This document shows, piece after piece, positions 22,797-34,435 of a stretch of DNA of 64,000 nucleotides. The position numbers were made by a program, and so were the translations under genes. Numbering within the stretch: the first letter of the stretch is position 1; the number at the start of each line of letters is the position of its first letter. Source of the DNA: Asterella californica (lineage: Eukaryota; Streptophyta; Marchantiopsida; Marchantiales; Aytoniaceae); the NCBI GenBank assembly GCA_036924285.1, contig JAYKYS010000007.1, positions 14,136,001-14,200,000 on the forward strand. Direction: 5' to 3'. A model generated the notes under the pieces. The model did not search any database and was not told the origin of the DNA. It was given only the letters and a program-made list of their open reading frames with translations.

Positions 22797-24085
22797 TGTC
22801 GCTACGAGAGTCTTTCTTGGGGAGGGCGGACCTCCTGACTGTGATCGATAAGAGAAACGACCAAAAGGAAAAACAGGTTGCTTCAAGCGATGAGAACTCA
22901 AAATCCTGCTTCTTGCGTCCACCAAATGCAAATCAAACATTCCAATACTCAGATAGGTCTTTCAATACTCAAATAAACTTTATTTCAGTGTAGACTCCAC
23001 CCTCAAAATCTTCAATCGTAAAAGATCTCCCTTCTCTCTCCTACGCGTGCCTCCTCTCCCTCTATCAGTTCTCTTTCAAAAAAAATCCCTTTTTTCCCTC
23101 CGATGTTCCCCGCAACATTTTTCGTTCCCTTCCAACGCAATATTTTTCCGCAACATCGACTGTAACGTCGACTGCAACGTCGACTGTTTTCTTCAAAAAT
23201 CCTAACGACGTACTTAACAAATAAGCAGGTCCCCTGCTAAGCTAGGCCTTTGATTAATAAAAGTTTCTCGGCTCTCGATGTCATCTTGATGTCACTATGA
23301 ATATACCACAAGCCATCCAATGTAGGCCGAAGTCCCTACACTTATGGAATGCCCCACAGGGCTTACAGCTCCCTCATATGCGCACCAGGTATCTCCCATG
23401 GTATATTCACGGTGGCATGCAGAGGCTTATACCAAGAAGCCTACGATTAAGAGAGATACTGGTCTCCCGTCTCTAGATATGCAAGACGTGGCTGCATATC
23501 CAACATAGAATCCCTTCCAGGAGGCCAACATGCCGGAATAAGAACCAGAGGCTAGGAGGAATTGATCATGAGACCACTTTCTAGGCAAGCGCCCTATCAC
23601 TGGGATGGCCTCTGTTTCCGTTCTAAAAGGTAATAAAGTTGGTACATATCCGAAAGTTGCAAGAAAATGTTCTATGAAACATTTACTAGCATCATCTGCT
23701 CTAACATTTATGTACAACTCCGTTTTAATGAATAAGAAGTCAAAACTATAGTACTTGTTAACACCAACGCACTCGTACTCTCTGATTATGAATTTGAATA
23801 ACGAGCCACAATCGATGGATTTTCCTCTTTTGCATATTTCTCAGTCTAAAACCCGTACTAACTATTGCTTAAAACACTTTCTGTCAAAACTGGAAGCATG
23901 AAGTCGCTCTCCTCGTCGAGCTTTGCATTCTGATGTCTTTCGACCCCTTTAGGATGATATTCAAATCCAAGCTAGGGGCAGCTTGCCAAGCATAGCCCCA
24001 GCTTAACTCTTGCCCAGCTTGATAAGCTAGAGCGCAGCTTCCTGAACTTGAGTGTCTTCTGAAGCTCCGTTTCATCATCTTGAAC
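22797..24085 (-). repeat. 3' LTR of element copy A
   Basis: Starts on the + strand TGTCGCTACGAGAGTCTTTC and shares long blocks with the LTR at 25140-27157, including the segment around ATACCACAAGCCATCCAATG (about 23304 and 26344) and the segment TCTAAAACCCGTACTAACTA before its end. The last bases, including TATAACA and the purine tract seen in copy B, are deleted. It is shorter than B's LTR (1.3 against 2.0 kb) because the middle is missing or diverged. No primer-binding site lies below it, as expected for a 3' LTR on the - strand. Confidence 0.75.
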
Positions 24086-24099
24086 CCTCCCAACCTGCA

Positions 24100-25139
24100 C
24101 ATCCTCCGGTATGTGCCAACCTTTCCACTAGTCTCTAAGATTCTCTAAATTGCCATCGTCCTCTTCAACGTCCTCTGCGTCTTCTTCTGATAGCAGATCT
24201 GCATCGGCATCCATCATCTGGTCTGACTCCAAAAATTCATCTAGCTGAACGGTTTCTCCCCTTTTTCTAAACAACCTGATACGCTTACCAGCAACAAGAA
24301 ATGGATCGTGTACAACTTCTTGCACTTCGAATCAGACAGTTGGAACATAGGGAGGAGGATCTTATAGAGACACAACAGAAACTGAAAGAGGTCTGTCTCA
24401 AGAACAAGGACAGGTTTGACAAGACCCACCGGCTCCGATCGAAGTCCATACATGCTGGAGACTCGGTTTTGGTGTATGACAGTCGTTAGAGAATCAGCAC
24501 TCTACAGTTCAAAAATTTTCTAGGAGGTGGTTTGGTCCGTATGTTGTCTTAGAAGTGCATCAGAATGCTACTTACTCTTTACGGGAGCTCGATGGTACAC
24601 CTCTAAGACTTCTCTTCCCATGGTAAAGTAACCCATGTAGGAAAATCCTCCTCTGCCGGCATAATCGACTTCTGACCCAGCATCAGTTCAATGGGCATGT
24701 ACCCAGTAGTAGTGCAATGAGTCGACTTGTCAGCCCATAGAGCAAAAAGGAGCAACCTAAGCCACTGCCTATACCTACCATCACATGCCTTCACTAGAGC
24801 TTGAACAATTGATGGATGCCCTCTCTCGCTCTTACCAATCCCTTCTGGATTCATGGCAGTAGTGAGTCTGAGTTTCACCCCGTGTTGGACGAAGAACTCC
24901 TTCACTCTCGTACCACGCAACTCTCCTCTGTCTGCTCGCAATCTCCTTATAGATCCGTATCTACATATAATATCTTCAAGAACAAATCTACATATCCCTT
25001 CTGTGGTCTTCGTCCTCAGAGCTCGTCCTTCCACAAAGTTGGAGAGGTCTTCTCGAGCCAACACCAAGTACCTCATATCCCATAACCTAGAAGGCATTGC
25101 TACCAAATCAAGAATCCATTGAAAATAGATACTGGGCGG
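24100..25139 (-). pseudogene. Integrase 3' fragment of element copy A, with an internal inversion
   Basis: On the - strand, 25106-24603 encodes an integrase core (ADRGELRGTRVKEFF, then NPEGIGKSERGHPSIVQAL) closely matching copy B at 28150-27753. The part that should follow, starting DRVQLLALRIRQLEHREEDL, is on the + strand at 24301-24489. The flanking acidic end (LDEFLESDQ) returns to the - strand at 24325-24128. So about 315 bases (roughly 24299-24613) are inverted. The fragment ends abruptly at 25139, where the LTR of copy B begins. Confidence 0.85.
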
Positions 25140-27157
25140 TGTCGAAGAGAGTCCTTCTCAGGAAGGGCGAGCCTTCTGACTATGATAAATCACGGGGTAG
25201 GAGTAGAAATCGAATACCAAGACAAGAGCCAAGGCTGGTAGTACACAACGACTGAAGTCACTCACATAGACTACTCTCTGACTGTAGGTCACTTGCTATT
25301 TTTCTGATCAAGTCTCAAGAGACAGATCCACCTTCAGACACAATAGATAAGAGAAACCTGAACTCACGATGCTTTATTTCTCTTCCAAACACACTCAATA
25401 GTCTTCCACATACATCAATTTACAACCTATCTTTACTCAGCTCCTTACGTTGACCACCGCAGATGCCAAATAGCCAATTCCCACTCAACTAGTCTTCTCT
25501 CCAGCAGATTTCTCTCCAAACCCTACAACCTATGAAGATCTGAAACCCCAACGTCTTGTATCCCTTCTTACAACAACTTCAGCACTGAAATTTCTCAGAA
25601 AAACCTGATCTTCTCAGTCCCTGTCTTCTCCTCCGCTCAGATAGATACTCTAGCTCACCAGATTCACCTCAAACAGCCTAGTAGGTAAATTCAAGCTCTT
25701 CCAACTCTTAATCCTCCCTCTGCGTCAATCTCCCAACTGAAACTATTAGGAATTTAACCCAACGTCGATCAAAAGTCCTCTGCAGATTATCAAACGATCT
25801 CCCTCAATAAAACAGCCTCCTGTCCGTTCAGAAGGTAGTTCTGCCTCCAAATTGTATAATAGATAAAGTTCCCGCTCCCAAACATTGTCCGCCTCAGTTC
25901 TGTCAGAAAAAATTGATCTCTCTCAGCCTCCAAGCTTCTCCTGCACTTCCCTGATCCTAAATCCCTAATTCCCTTCCTTCCGCTTCAGCTCTCTGTGAAA
26001 AAATCCCTTGGAAAGTGTCCCCGATCCCAAGCCACCGCAGGTATTTAACCTAAAAGTTAAGGCCCCAGCTTAAGCTGCCCCTCTGCTGTCCTTATAAGCG
26101 CAATCACTTATCAGAAGCAGGGCCCTAGCTAAGCTGCCCCATGCTGTCCTTACGTACAAAACCTTAATTACTAAAGCAGCTCCTTTTTTAATAAAAGTTT
26201 CACAGTTTCTTTACAAAGCAGGCCTCTTCATTATTAAAGGTCTCACATCTTTCTTTGCCATTGCTAAGCTGACTCGATGATTAATTAACTGATCAGCAAA
26301 AGTTTCCCGTGCTCTTGATGCCATCTTGATGCCACCCTGAATATACTACAAGCCATCCAATGTAGGCCGAAATCCCAACACCTATGAGGCTGTCCCACAT
26401 GGCTTACAGCCCCCCCCATATGCGCACCAGGTATCTCCCATAGTATATTCAGGATGGCATGCGGAGGCTTAGACCAGGAAGCCCACGATTAAAGGAGATA
26501 CCGGTCTCTCGTCCCTAGATATGCAGGACGTGGCTGCATATCCAACATAGACTCTCTTCCAGGAGGCCAACATGCCGGAATAGGAACTAGAGGCCAGGAG
26601 GGATGGATCCTGAGACCACTTCCCTCTTAGGCAAGCGCCCTATCACTGGGATGGCCTTTGGTTCCGTTCAAGAAGGTAAAAATTTCTGTACATATGTTTT
26701 CCTAAGGAAATTTTCCTGTAAAGTCTTTACTAGTGTTTCCTACGCTAACTTCTCTATACAACTCCGTTTTTACTGAATAACGAGTCAAAACTATAGTACT
26801 TGTGAACACCTACACACTCACGCTATCAGATTTTGAGTTCGAGTCACGAGCCAGAATCGACAGATTTCCCTCTTTCGCATATTTCTCAGTCTAAAACCCG
26901 TACTAACTATTGCTTAAAACACTTTCTGTCAGAACTGGAAGCATGAGGTCGCTCTCCTCGTCGAGCTCTGTATTCTTAAAACTTTCGCCCTCATTCAGGG
27001 TGATATTTCAATCCAAGCTAGGAAGCAGCTTGCCAAGCATAGCCCTAGCTTAGCTCTTGCCCAGCTTGATAAGCTAGGTCACAGCTTCCTGAACAAATGC
27101 TGGTTGAGTGTCTTCTGAAGCTCCGTTTCATCATCTTGAACGCCACGCACTATAACA
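25140..27157 (-). repeat. 3' LTR of element copy B (about 2.0 kb)
   Basis: On the + strand it runs from TGTCGAAGAGAGTCC to CGCACTATAACA. The - strand sequence entering it from the right ends AAGGGGTGAA, a plausible polypurine tract, so it is the 3' LTR. The left border falls inside integrase of copy A, which shows B, or this LTR, was inserted there. No gene inside. Confidence 0.78.
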
Positions 27158-27296
27158 TTCACCCCTTGCAAACCTGCACATCCTCCGGTATGTGCCAACT
27201 TTCCCACTAGTCTCCAAGGTTCTCTAAATCGCCATCGTCTTCTTCAACGTCCCCTTCGTCTTCTTCTGATAGCAAATCTGCATCAGCATCCATCAT

Positions 27297-28394
27297 CTAA
27301 TCTGACTCCAAAAATTCATCTAGCTCAACGGGTTCTTCTTTTTTTCTAAACAACTTGATACGCTTACCCGCGACAGGAAGCCTTAGAGGTGTACCATCAA
27401 GCTCTCGTAAAGAGTAAGTAGCGTTCTGATGCACTTCTAAGACAACATACGGACCAAACCACCTCCTAGAAAATTTCCGAACCGTAGAGTGCTGATTTAC
27501 TAAGGTACTGTCATATACCAAAACCCAATCTCTAGCATGTATGAGCATCAGTCGGAGCCGATGGGTCTTGTCAAACCTGTCTTTGTTCTTGAGACGGACC
27601 TCTTTCAATTTCTGTTGTGCCTCTATAAGATCCTCTTCTCTATGTTCCAACTGCCTGATTCGAAGTGCAAGAAGTTGTATATGATCCATTTCATCTTCCC
27701 ACGGTAAAGTAGCCCATGTAGAAAAATCCTCCTCTGCTGGCATAATCGACTTCTACTCAATGGGCATGTACCCAGTAGTAGTGCAATGAGTCAACCTGTC
27801 AGCCCACACAGCAAAAAGGAGCAACCTAGACCACTGTCTATGCCTACCATCGCATGCCTTTACCAGAGCTTGAACAATCGACGGATGCCCTCTCTCGCTC
27901 TTACCAATCCCTTCCGGATTCATAGCAGTAGTGAGCTTGAGTTTCACTCTGTGTTGGGCGAAGAACTTCTTCGCTTCCGTACCACGCAACTCTCCTCTGT
28001 CTGCACGCAATCTCTCTATAGATCCGTATCTACAGATAATAGCTTCAAGAACAAACCTACATATCCCTTCTGTGGTCTTCGTCCTCAGAGCTCGTCCTTC
28101 CACAAAATTGGAGAGGTCTTCTCGAGCCAACACCAAGTATCTCATACCCCATAACCCAGGAGGCATTGCTACAAAATCAAGAACCCATTGAAAATGGATA
28201 CTAGGCGGATAGGTTGGTACCAGACCATCCTTGTAACGTACCTTTGAATAAAATTGACAGTGCAAGCATGAACTCACAAAGTTCATCACATCTTGATAAA
28301 GTCCTCTCCACCAATATCTCTCCTTCAACTTTGTGTAGGTAGCCCAAGCTCCTCGATGTCCAGCCCACAAGGTGTCATGAAACTCCTTCATCAA
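27297..28394 (-). pseudogene. Integrase of copy B
   Basis: Frames 28394-27753 and 27743-27297. It contains the zinc-binding HHCC part (HDTLWAGHRGAW with CLHCQF), the integrase core with RADRGELRG and NPEGIGKSERGH, and a C-terminal GPY module (RRWFGPYVVLEVHQNATYSL). Copy A retains a few extra codons after GYMPIE that are missing in B, and this small deletion breaks B's frame at about 27753. Products would join element DNA into the genome if intact. Confidence 0.87.
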
Positions 28395-28424
28395 TCGTTG
28401 CTTGGTCTGCAGATCATCTATAAC

Positions 28425-30149
28425 TCATAGAAGTGCTCCATCTCTTCTCTTTGGACGTTTCCAAAGATACCCATCTCGCAAGAAGTAGTCATATGCCTTC
28501 CTCCTTATCTCTCTAAACTTTACATCACTCAACCCCTCTCGTCTGTTTAAAGAACTCAGATAGAGTCCAATGTCACGTAACCTTCCCGTGTAAAACTCCT
28601 CTTTGAATGGCAGTGATCTCAAATCCGAAGTCTGCTGACTACACCAACCATCTCTCTTCTCTTCGTTCTCAGCTTGTATTACCATCTCATCCTCATCTGC
28701 ATAACGAGTCCTTGACAGCATGTCTGCAACTGGATATTCTTTCCCGGCAATGTGCTTCAACTCAGGGTTCAAGCTCCGGATGTAAGCAATCCATCTCAAC
28801 ATTGCTATGTCTGGAGTATTGCAGTTTGCTATCATACCAAGCAAAGGCAAACAATCTGTTTCTAAAATCGCATGAGCACCAATCAAGAACTCCCAATCTA
28901 CCTTCATAGCAGTAACAGCTCCCCATAGTTCACGTTTTACTTGAGGATAGTTACGTTGTCTGCTTGTCAAGATTCGGGCTCCAAACCTAGAAACAAACCG
29001 CACACCATTTGCATCTTCTTGACCAACTGCTCATCCAATCGCCTTTGGACTCGTGTCTACAGTTAGTATCACAGGCCTTCCTTTCTGATAGTTAAGTCTC
29101 CTCAATATGGGTGGAGACTTCAGAATCTCCTTTAGCCGTTCCATCGTCTCATGATGTTCTTGCCGCCAAGTAAACCTCTTCCTCTTCTTCAGAAGCGCAT
29201 ACAAAGGCTCGGCAATGTGTGCATAATGAGGGATACTCACACGAAAGAACACACAAGCTCCCAAGAAACGTCAAACCTCAGTGATATTGATACAGTCTGC
29301 TATTCTTTCTATAGCATCTACCTTCTCTGGGTTCGGTCTTCTTCCAAATGTGCCACACAAATGACCAACCACCATAATCTCTGACATTCCAAAACGAGAC
29401 TTAGTACCTGATAGAGTGAGGTGTACCTCCTCCAGACGTGTTAGAATCTTGCCCACGTCTTGAATATGATTAGCAATAAACTTCCTGCAACCATTGGAAG
29501 TCACAGTCTCATCCTTGTCTTCCTCTGGACAGCCTTTCATGGCAATGTCATCCAGAAAGGGGATAGTGATCTCATGTACAAATTCCCGCAACACCTTATG
29601 CATCGCGTTCTGCATATGTGCTACTGAGTTTGTTGCTCCCTGAGGAAGAGTGCACATCCGCATCAAATCCCAAAGGCGTACGTATGGTAGTCAAGTCCTT
29701 ACTCTCTAAGGCAAGTTGAAATTGATCATAACTCGAAAACAAATCTCCGATAGAATAGACAGACCTCCCAGCAAACGCCTCAGCTACCTCATCAACCAGA
29801 GGTCCTGTTCCCACGTTCCGAATCGTAATGTTGTTGGCATTGCAAGTCTTGGATAAAACGCAAAGCCCCAGACTTCTTAGGCACCGTGAACCATCGACTA
29901 GAGTACGGAGCCATGGATGGCTCAAGGATACCCATCTGCATCTTCTCCTTCAACCTCAATGAGCTTTGGCAACAAGGCACGAGGGACTGGAATCGGCTTC
30001 AAGTTCCAAGGCACATGAGGCACAGTGAAGATAACCATCGGAGCTATCACACTCGGATCCACACAACCAATCTCTTCAGCTGAAAAAGAAAATGCCCTAC
30101 CATGACTGACAATCATTTGTTCAAAGGTCTTCTTCTCTACTTCAGTCAA
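28425..30149 (-). pseudogene. Reverse transcriptase and RNase H of copy B
   Basis: The reverse transcriptase spans about 30149-29271 with VPKKSGALRFIQDLQ, a frame change near 29640, then LPQGATNSVAHMQ and the active-site FLDDIAMKG. The thumb region follows, and RNase H spans 29264-28425 (VILTVDTSPKAIG, then RELWGAVTAM, ETDCLPLLGM and GKEYPVADMLSR). A TGA near 29031 interrupts RNase H. Catalytic residues in the palm are retained, but the frames are broken, so it is inactive. Confidence 0.87.
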
Positions 30150-30167
30150 GAAACCACCCCCTCTTAT

Positions 30168-30689
30168 CTAGAGTTGTTCGAGTGTTTCCTGAGTAAACTG
30201 ATGCCTTATTCGTGCAGGATTTCTGAGTACAGGCTCAGTGGTGGCTGACTCCATCTGCTGTTGCGAATCAACAGACAATTGGGTTGCCACAGGCTTCACC
30301 TTCCTCGCCACAGCTTTATATTTGACGTGTACTTCTGCTTCCTGACGAGAGTCGCACCAGCAGACTGCATCCTTCCATTCATTCTCCAGTCTCGGATGAG
30401 ATCGATATCGCAAGTACGAGACAATCTCCTCATAGACCTCAGGAGAATGGATGGGGATCACCACCTTACCTCCCAACTGTTCTTCCATCCTATCTACTTC
30501 ATCTAGCCAACGAACAAAAGACTGTACATCGATAAACTCTTGATATACACCAGAAATCACTTCCTCTTTCTCCAAAGCTCCCATACATCGCAGATCAGCT
30601 ATACGTTTCTCTATTTGTCTCCTACTTTTTACAGTCATATCTTCTACTCGTGTATACTCACTCCAATCCTCACGACTCAAACCCAACAA
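30168..30689 (-). pseudogene. Linker region between protease and reverse transcriptase of copy B
   Basis: A 173-codon frame on the element's strand with charged helical sequence (KSRRQIEKRIADLRCMGALE) and a glutamine-rich end just before the reverse transcriptase. No domain was recognised. It is interpreted as part of the polyprotein. Confidence 0.6.
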
Positions 30690-30837
30690 ACCAGATCTGC
30701 AACTTAGTACTCTATATACATTCTCAGAACCTTGAGCAGCCTCTTCATCAGTCTCCTGTGATCCCTTGGGCTGCTCAAGCGGATCATAGTAGTCCTTGAC
30801 CCTTCACTCCTGTCCTCCCGCTCTACAAGAGTGGGTT

Positions 30838-31470
30838 CTAAAAACCCTTACTTCTACAAATAGGAGAGTCCCTCAAGGTCTGCCTGTTTCGCTCGTGGTT
30901 TGTCCAAATAGTCAGAAATTGAACAGAACGTCTATCATCAGGACTACGGATCCTAGCAAAGTGTGATCCATCGTCCATCACTTTGGTCTCCATGCGCACT
31001 GTAGTGATATAAAGTTGACCAAGAACGACTGGATACGAAGCAGAAGATTGCACAAAAAAGTGCTGATCTACTTCTACATCATCTATCCTCACTCTCATGT
31101 TAGGGCAAGCTCCGTACAACTCGCCCTTCTGGTTGTTAGCAGCACGCAGCACCCATCCATGATTCAGCTCAATAGGCCACAATCCTCTTTCATATATCTC
31201 TCGCGACATGATATTGATTTCGGATCCGTGATCAACTAAAGCAGCAATAGGTTTGGGCAAACTCCCAAGACGTACTCGTGTGGCAGTTGTTGCACGAGCC
31301 CAATGCCTCTTTTTGAAGTCACTGTCAACAATTGGACTCTTTTCCTCAGCTTCAATAGTGCTAGTTCTAGCAACTAACGCCTCCTGCTGGTATCTCTTGT
31401 CACCAGTCTCCTGGAATTGCACCTTCCCAAACTCCACATCATTTACAGAAGCTCCTATCACATTTATCAT
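30838..31470 (-). pseudogene. Second retropepsin-like domain of copy B
   Basis: Contains ALVDHGSEINIMS, the aspartic protease active-site turn (D-x-G-S-x-x-N), followed by an outer segment with VRVRIDDVEVDQHFFVQ and the flap and C-terminal strands SYPVVLGQLYITTVRM. It lies directly downstream of another protease domain in the same element and same orientation. The Asp is preserved, though DHG replaces the more usual DTG/DSG. Confidence 0.75.
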
Positions 31471-31579
31471 TTGGCTCTCTACCTGCTCAGATATGACTTG
31501 CCTCTTTCGTTTGATGACATCAATAATCAGCTCATGAAACTCTCTCTTTGCGATGCCAAGAACTTCCCGAAGTGAAAAC

Positions 31580-32095
31580 TCAACCCGTGCATCTAATATC
31601 CTCTGCTCCAGAATGCTTGGGTGTAGGATTGAGAAACCTCAAACGATGTCTTCTCCAATCGGTATTTACATTTGCAGCATACAACCAAAGTCTTCTTATC
31701 AAAACTTGATATCCAACCTTAGCTACAGATTGCAAAATAATATAAGTGAGGTAGAAAAATATTCCTCCAGTTACCGTCAAGACATCTTTCAGTTGCCCCA
31801 AAGATCGTCTTTTGGTCTGGTCCGTCATTCTGAGGATTCTTGGAGTAGGCTTGAACTCAATGAACCCTAGGGCATGCGCAGTTTCTTCAATCATGATGTT
31901 AACTCCGGAGCCGGAATCAATGGGTACATTCTTCAGAAGACAGCCATAGATCTCCATATCAAGTTCTGGGGCTCTCAAGTCTTCATGCTCTATCCTAAAG
32001 ATCGAGGTACTCTGGAGAAATTTTGCTGTTCTCTTCTTCCTCGATCCTCGAAGGATAGACTGTAACAGCTTCTTGTAACCAGCATTGTCATCCAA
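31580..32095 (-). pseudogene. First retropepsin-like domain of copy B
   Basis: Contains VPIDSGSGVNIM (active-site D-S-G), then LRMTDQTKRRSLGQLKDVL and VGYQVLIRRLWLYA, the standard strand order of a plant Ty3 protease. It is followed by the second protease at 31470-30838. Confidence 0.78.
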
Positions 32096-32158
32096 AAGAT
32101 GTTGGAAGGTTACATCCGTCTTTTGATTCCATAAATCTCGTAAGAAATCATAAAGGGA

Positions 32159-33152
32159 TCATTTCTGAAGAGTAACTGGTGTTTCCAACAAGGAAGATGT
32201 AGGAGCTGCTTCCTTGGGTGGAAGACCCGAATGGTGTCTTCCCTCGACTGGAAGCTGTTCTCGTGGGACGAGGGCTGCCGTGGTCGATGGAGGAAGCTGC
32301 TGTACTATCTTCTGTCGCTTCTCCAGCTCTTCTTGCATGATCGTTTCAATTTTTTTTCTAATGTCAGGAGCAAAGTACTTCGGATCTTCCTTGTCGTAAA
32401 CAGGAGAAGAAGATCGCTCAAGGGAGGGTGACCTCTCCTTACGCCGCTTCTTCTTCTTAGTCTCCTTACGACGAGATTCTGACTTCCCTCTGCTTCTGGT
32501 ACTCATCTTGAATACTGCCTCATCCATGACTTCTTCTGGAGGTTAACTATCTGAATCCGAGCAAGGGCTCCAAACAATGTCATCGATCAAAGTAAAAGAT
32601 GACGTTTCTTCAAGTGGTTTTGTCTTCTGAGCTGCAGTCGTCTTCTGCAGCTGAGGTTCTTTTCCTATGCACTTCCTAGAGTTTGGTTCGTCTTCCTCTA
32701 TATGTAGACAATTCGTGCAATCCCAAGGATCTTCTTCTTCTACAGAGATATGTTGTATCATTGCTAGCTGATGCGACTTTTGCAAGAAGTGTGGTATCTG
32801 CAAATCTAACCATTTGTCGTAAGATCTGAAGGCAATTTCTTGTGAAATGTCCTGCTTCCTTACAATTCTCACACAAAGACACTTGCCCAATCTGTTTTCT
32901 CGGATGAGGACAGATGGATCACCAATGTCCTGTCTCTCCATAATTATTACATGCTCCAGGAAGAGGATTTAGAGGTCGTTGTGATGAAAAATGTTGCCAA
33001 GGCATCTTGGTCTGTACATTACTAGCCCTATCTTTAGATGTATGACGATTATATTGAGCAAGAGACGTAGGAGTGAATGATTGTATCGTCTCGATCTTAT
33101 ACAAGATTCTCATGTAAAGATCTATTTCACCGTATGAGACGTAAGATAGCAA
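32159..33152 (-). pseudogene. gag C-terminal part of copy B with two zinc knuckles
   Basis: Two zinc knuckles on the - strand: CNNYGETGHW (first pair degenerate, followed by a TGA) near 32960-32920 and CENCKEAGHFTRNC near 32875-32830. A lysine/arginine and proline-rich region follows (32527-32159, RRKETKKKKRRKERSP). The capsid part and 5' LTR are absent: element similarity stops near 33.2 kb, so B is truncated at its 5' end. Confidence 0.75.
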
Positions 33153-33160
33153 GACATAAG

Positions 33161-33420
33161 AGTGAATTGCACTTTCTCATATCGTTTTCGTCTAATTTCT
33201 AAATTTGATGTGAAAGATAACATTAGAAAACAATTGAGAGAAGTTATCATTTTGTAAAACAAAATTTTTATTTTTTATTAAAAAAAATTTAAAAAATCGG
33301 ACATCTAAGATTTGACGTTTTTTGTCCTCCAAAGAAAATTTTCACTATGAAAAATAATTTGAATTCAGAAAGAAGATATAAAATATATATTCTCATTGAA
33401 GAACTTTTATACCAGGAGGG
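33161..33420. other. AT-rich border between transposon block and gene space
   Basis: Very AT-rich sequence with A and T runs (for example around 33250-33300) and no coding potential. To its right the base composition changes to that of the gene region. Confidence 0.6.
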
Positions 33421-34435
33421 ATTAAAAGCAAAGCAAATCGAACCGAACCGAACCACAAACCTTCGTTACAATTGTCACATTGAAATCTCATAGGTCTTGT
33501 TTGGTTGGAGCGGAGGAAAGTACCTTTCCTTTCACTCGAGTGAGATACTGCTATCAAGACCGGGCCCGCCTCCAGGAACATCACCAGCCAGTGCTTTGAC
33601 GGTCCGCGATATGGGAGCCTGCCAGGCTCGGCAATGAGTCGGCATGCAAAGAGCATAAACTCAAAAGAAGTCTGTCGGACTCTGTCCCTGCATATAAACT
33701 GCGTGGACGATGTCAACGACCGTGTACCAGCCAGCATTACCTAAAGATAGCACACGGCTCAAACTTGCGGACTATCTTTGGTCACGTTCCGACCTGTTGC
33801 GAACCCATACCTGCAGCAGCTGCCTGTTGGGTACGTGATTTCGACCGTCGAATTGGTATCAGAGAGAGAAAGTGTTGAGCTGGTAGAATTGTTGGTGGGG
33901 AAGCCGTCAGCGGATTGCAAGCTAGAGGGTGGAAAACCCGAGGCAAGTGAGAAGAGGATTGTCAGGCAAGACGTAGCCTGGGTGGAGGTACATTTACGAA
34001 GATATTCGGCAGCAGAAGTTGCAACAAAAGTCCCCAATTCTACACTTTGGTCGGACTACAGACTGGACCGCTAAGAGCGAACGTAAGTCGAATTCGCCAA
34101 TGGCTGTCGGTTCCGCCCGCGTGCCTCGTGGAACGCTTCCACGTGGACGGTGTAGCTCGCTCCCGCCGCCAGTCAATCAGATGTCGCAAAGTGTTATGAG
34201 GATGCATCCGACGTGGACGGCTGTGAAGTGTCTCCAGTAGCAGTTCCCTGGCAAAGTGTGTGCGATGTTCGCCATAGCTCTCAAGAGCACACTATCGATC
34301 GAGAGCGTGCCGTGGAATGTCGAGAGAATGTTCGGACATTAGCGGTTTTGAATATCTCCAGGTGTCCCGGACAGTAGCCGACACTGATTCCTCTAGTTGC
34401 TCATACATATTTGTACGAGATCACTTCCTCCAATT
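33421..34435 (+). promoter_or_regulatory. 5' flank and presumed promoter / 5' UTR of MEX1
   Basis: No other gene found. It includes a short GAACC repeat near 33440-33457 and several short fortuitous frames. No clear TATA box was placed. An in-frame ATG at 34397 lies 39 bases upstream of the chosen start. Confidence 0.4.

Larger units (their letters stand above)
22797..33160 (-). mobile_element. Stacked remains of two related Ty3 LTR-element copies (A and B)
   Basis: Copy A (22797-25139) is an LTR plus a 3' pol fragment. Copy B (25140 to about 33160) is a 3' LTR, integrase, RNase H, reverse transcriptase, two proteases and part of gag. Both are on the - strand and are closely related in the shared pol part. 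B's LTR border lies inside A's integrase, so B is the later arrival. The missing rest of A should have been on the far side of B but is not in the window. Confidence 0.8.

Noticed and set aside
33853..33864. TGGTATCAGAG, the classic initiator-Met tRNA primer-binding site, upstream of MEX1
   Set aside because: No LTR end (CA) precedes it and no second LTR or gag follows. An 11-base match is not enough.
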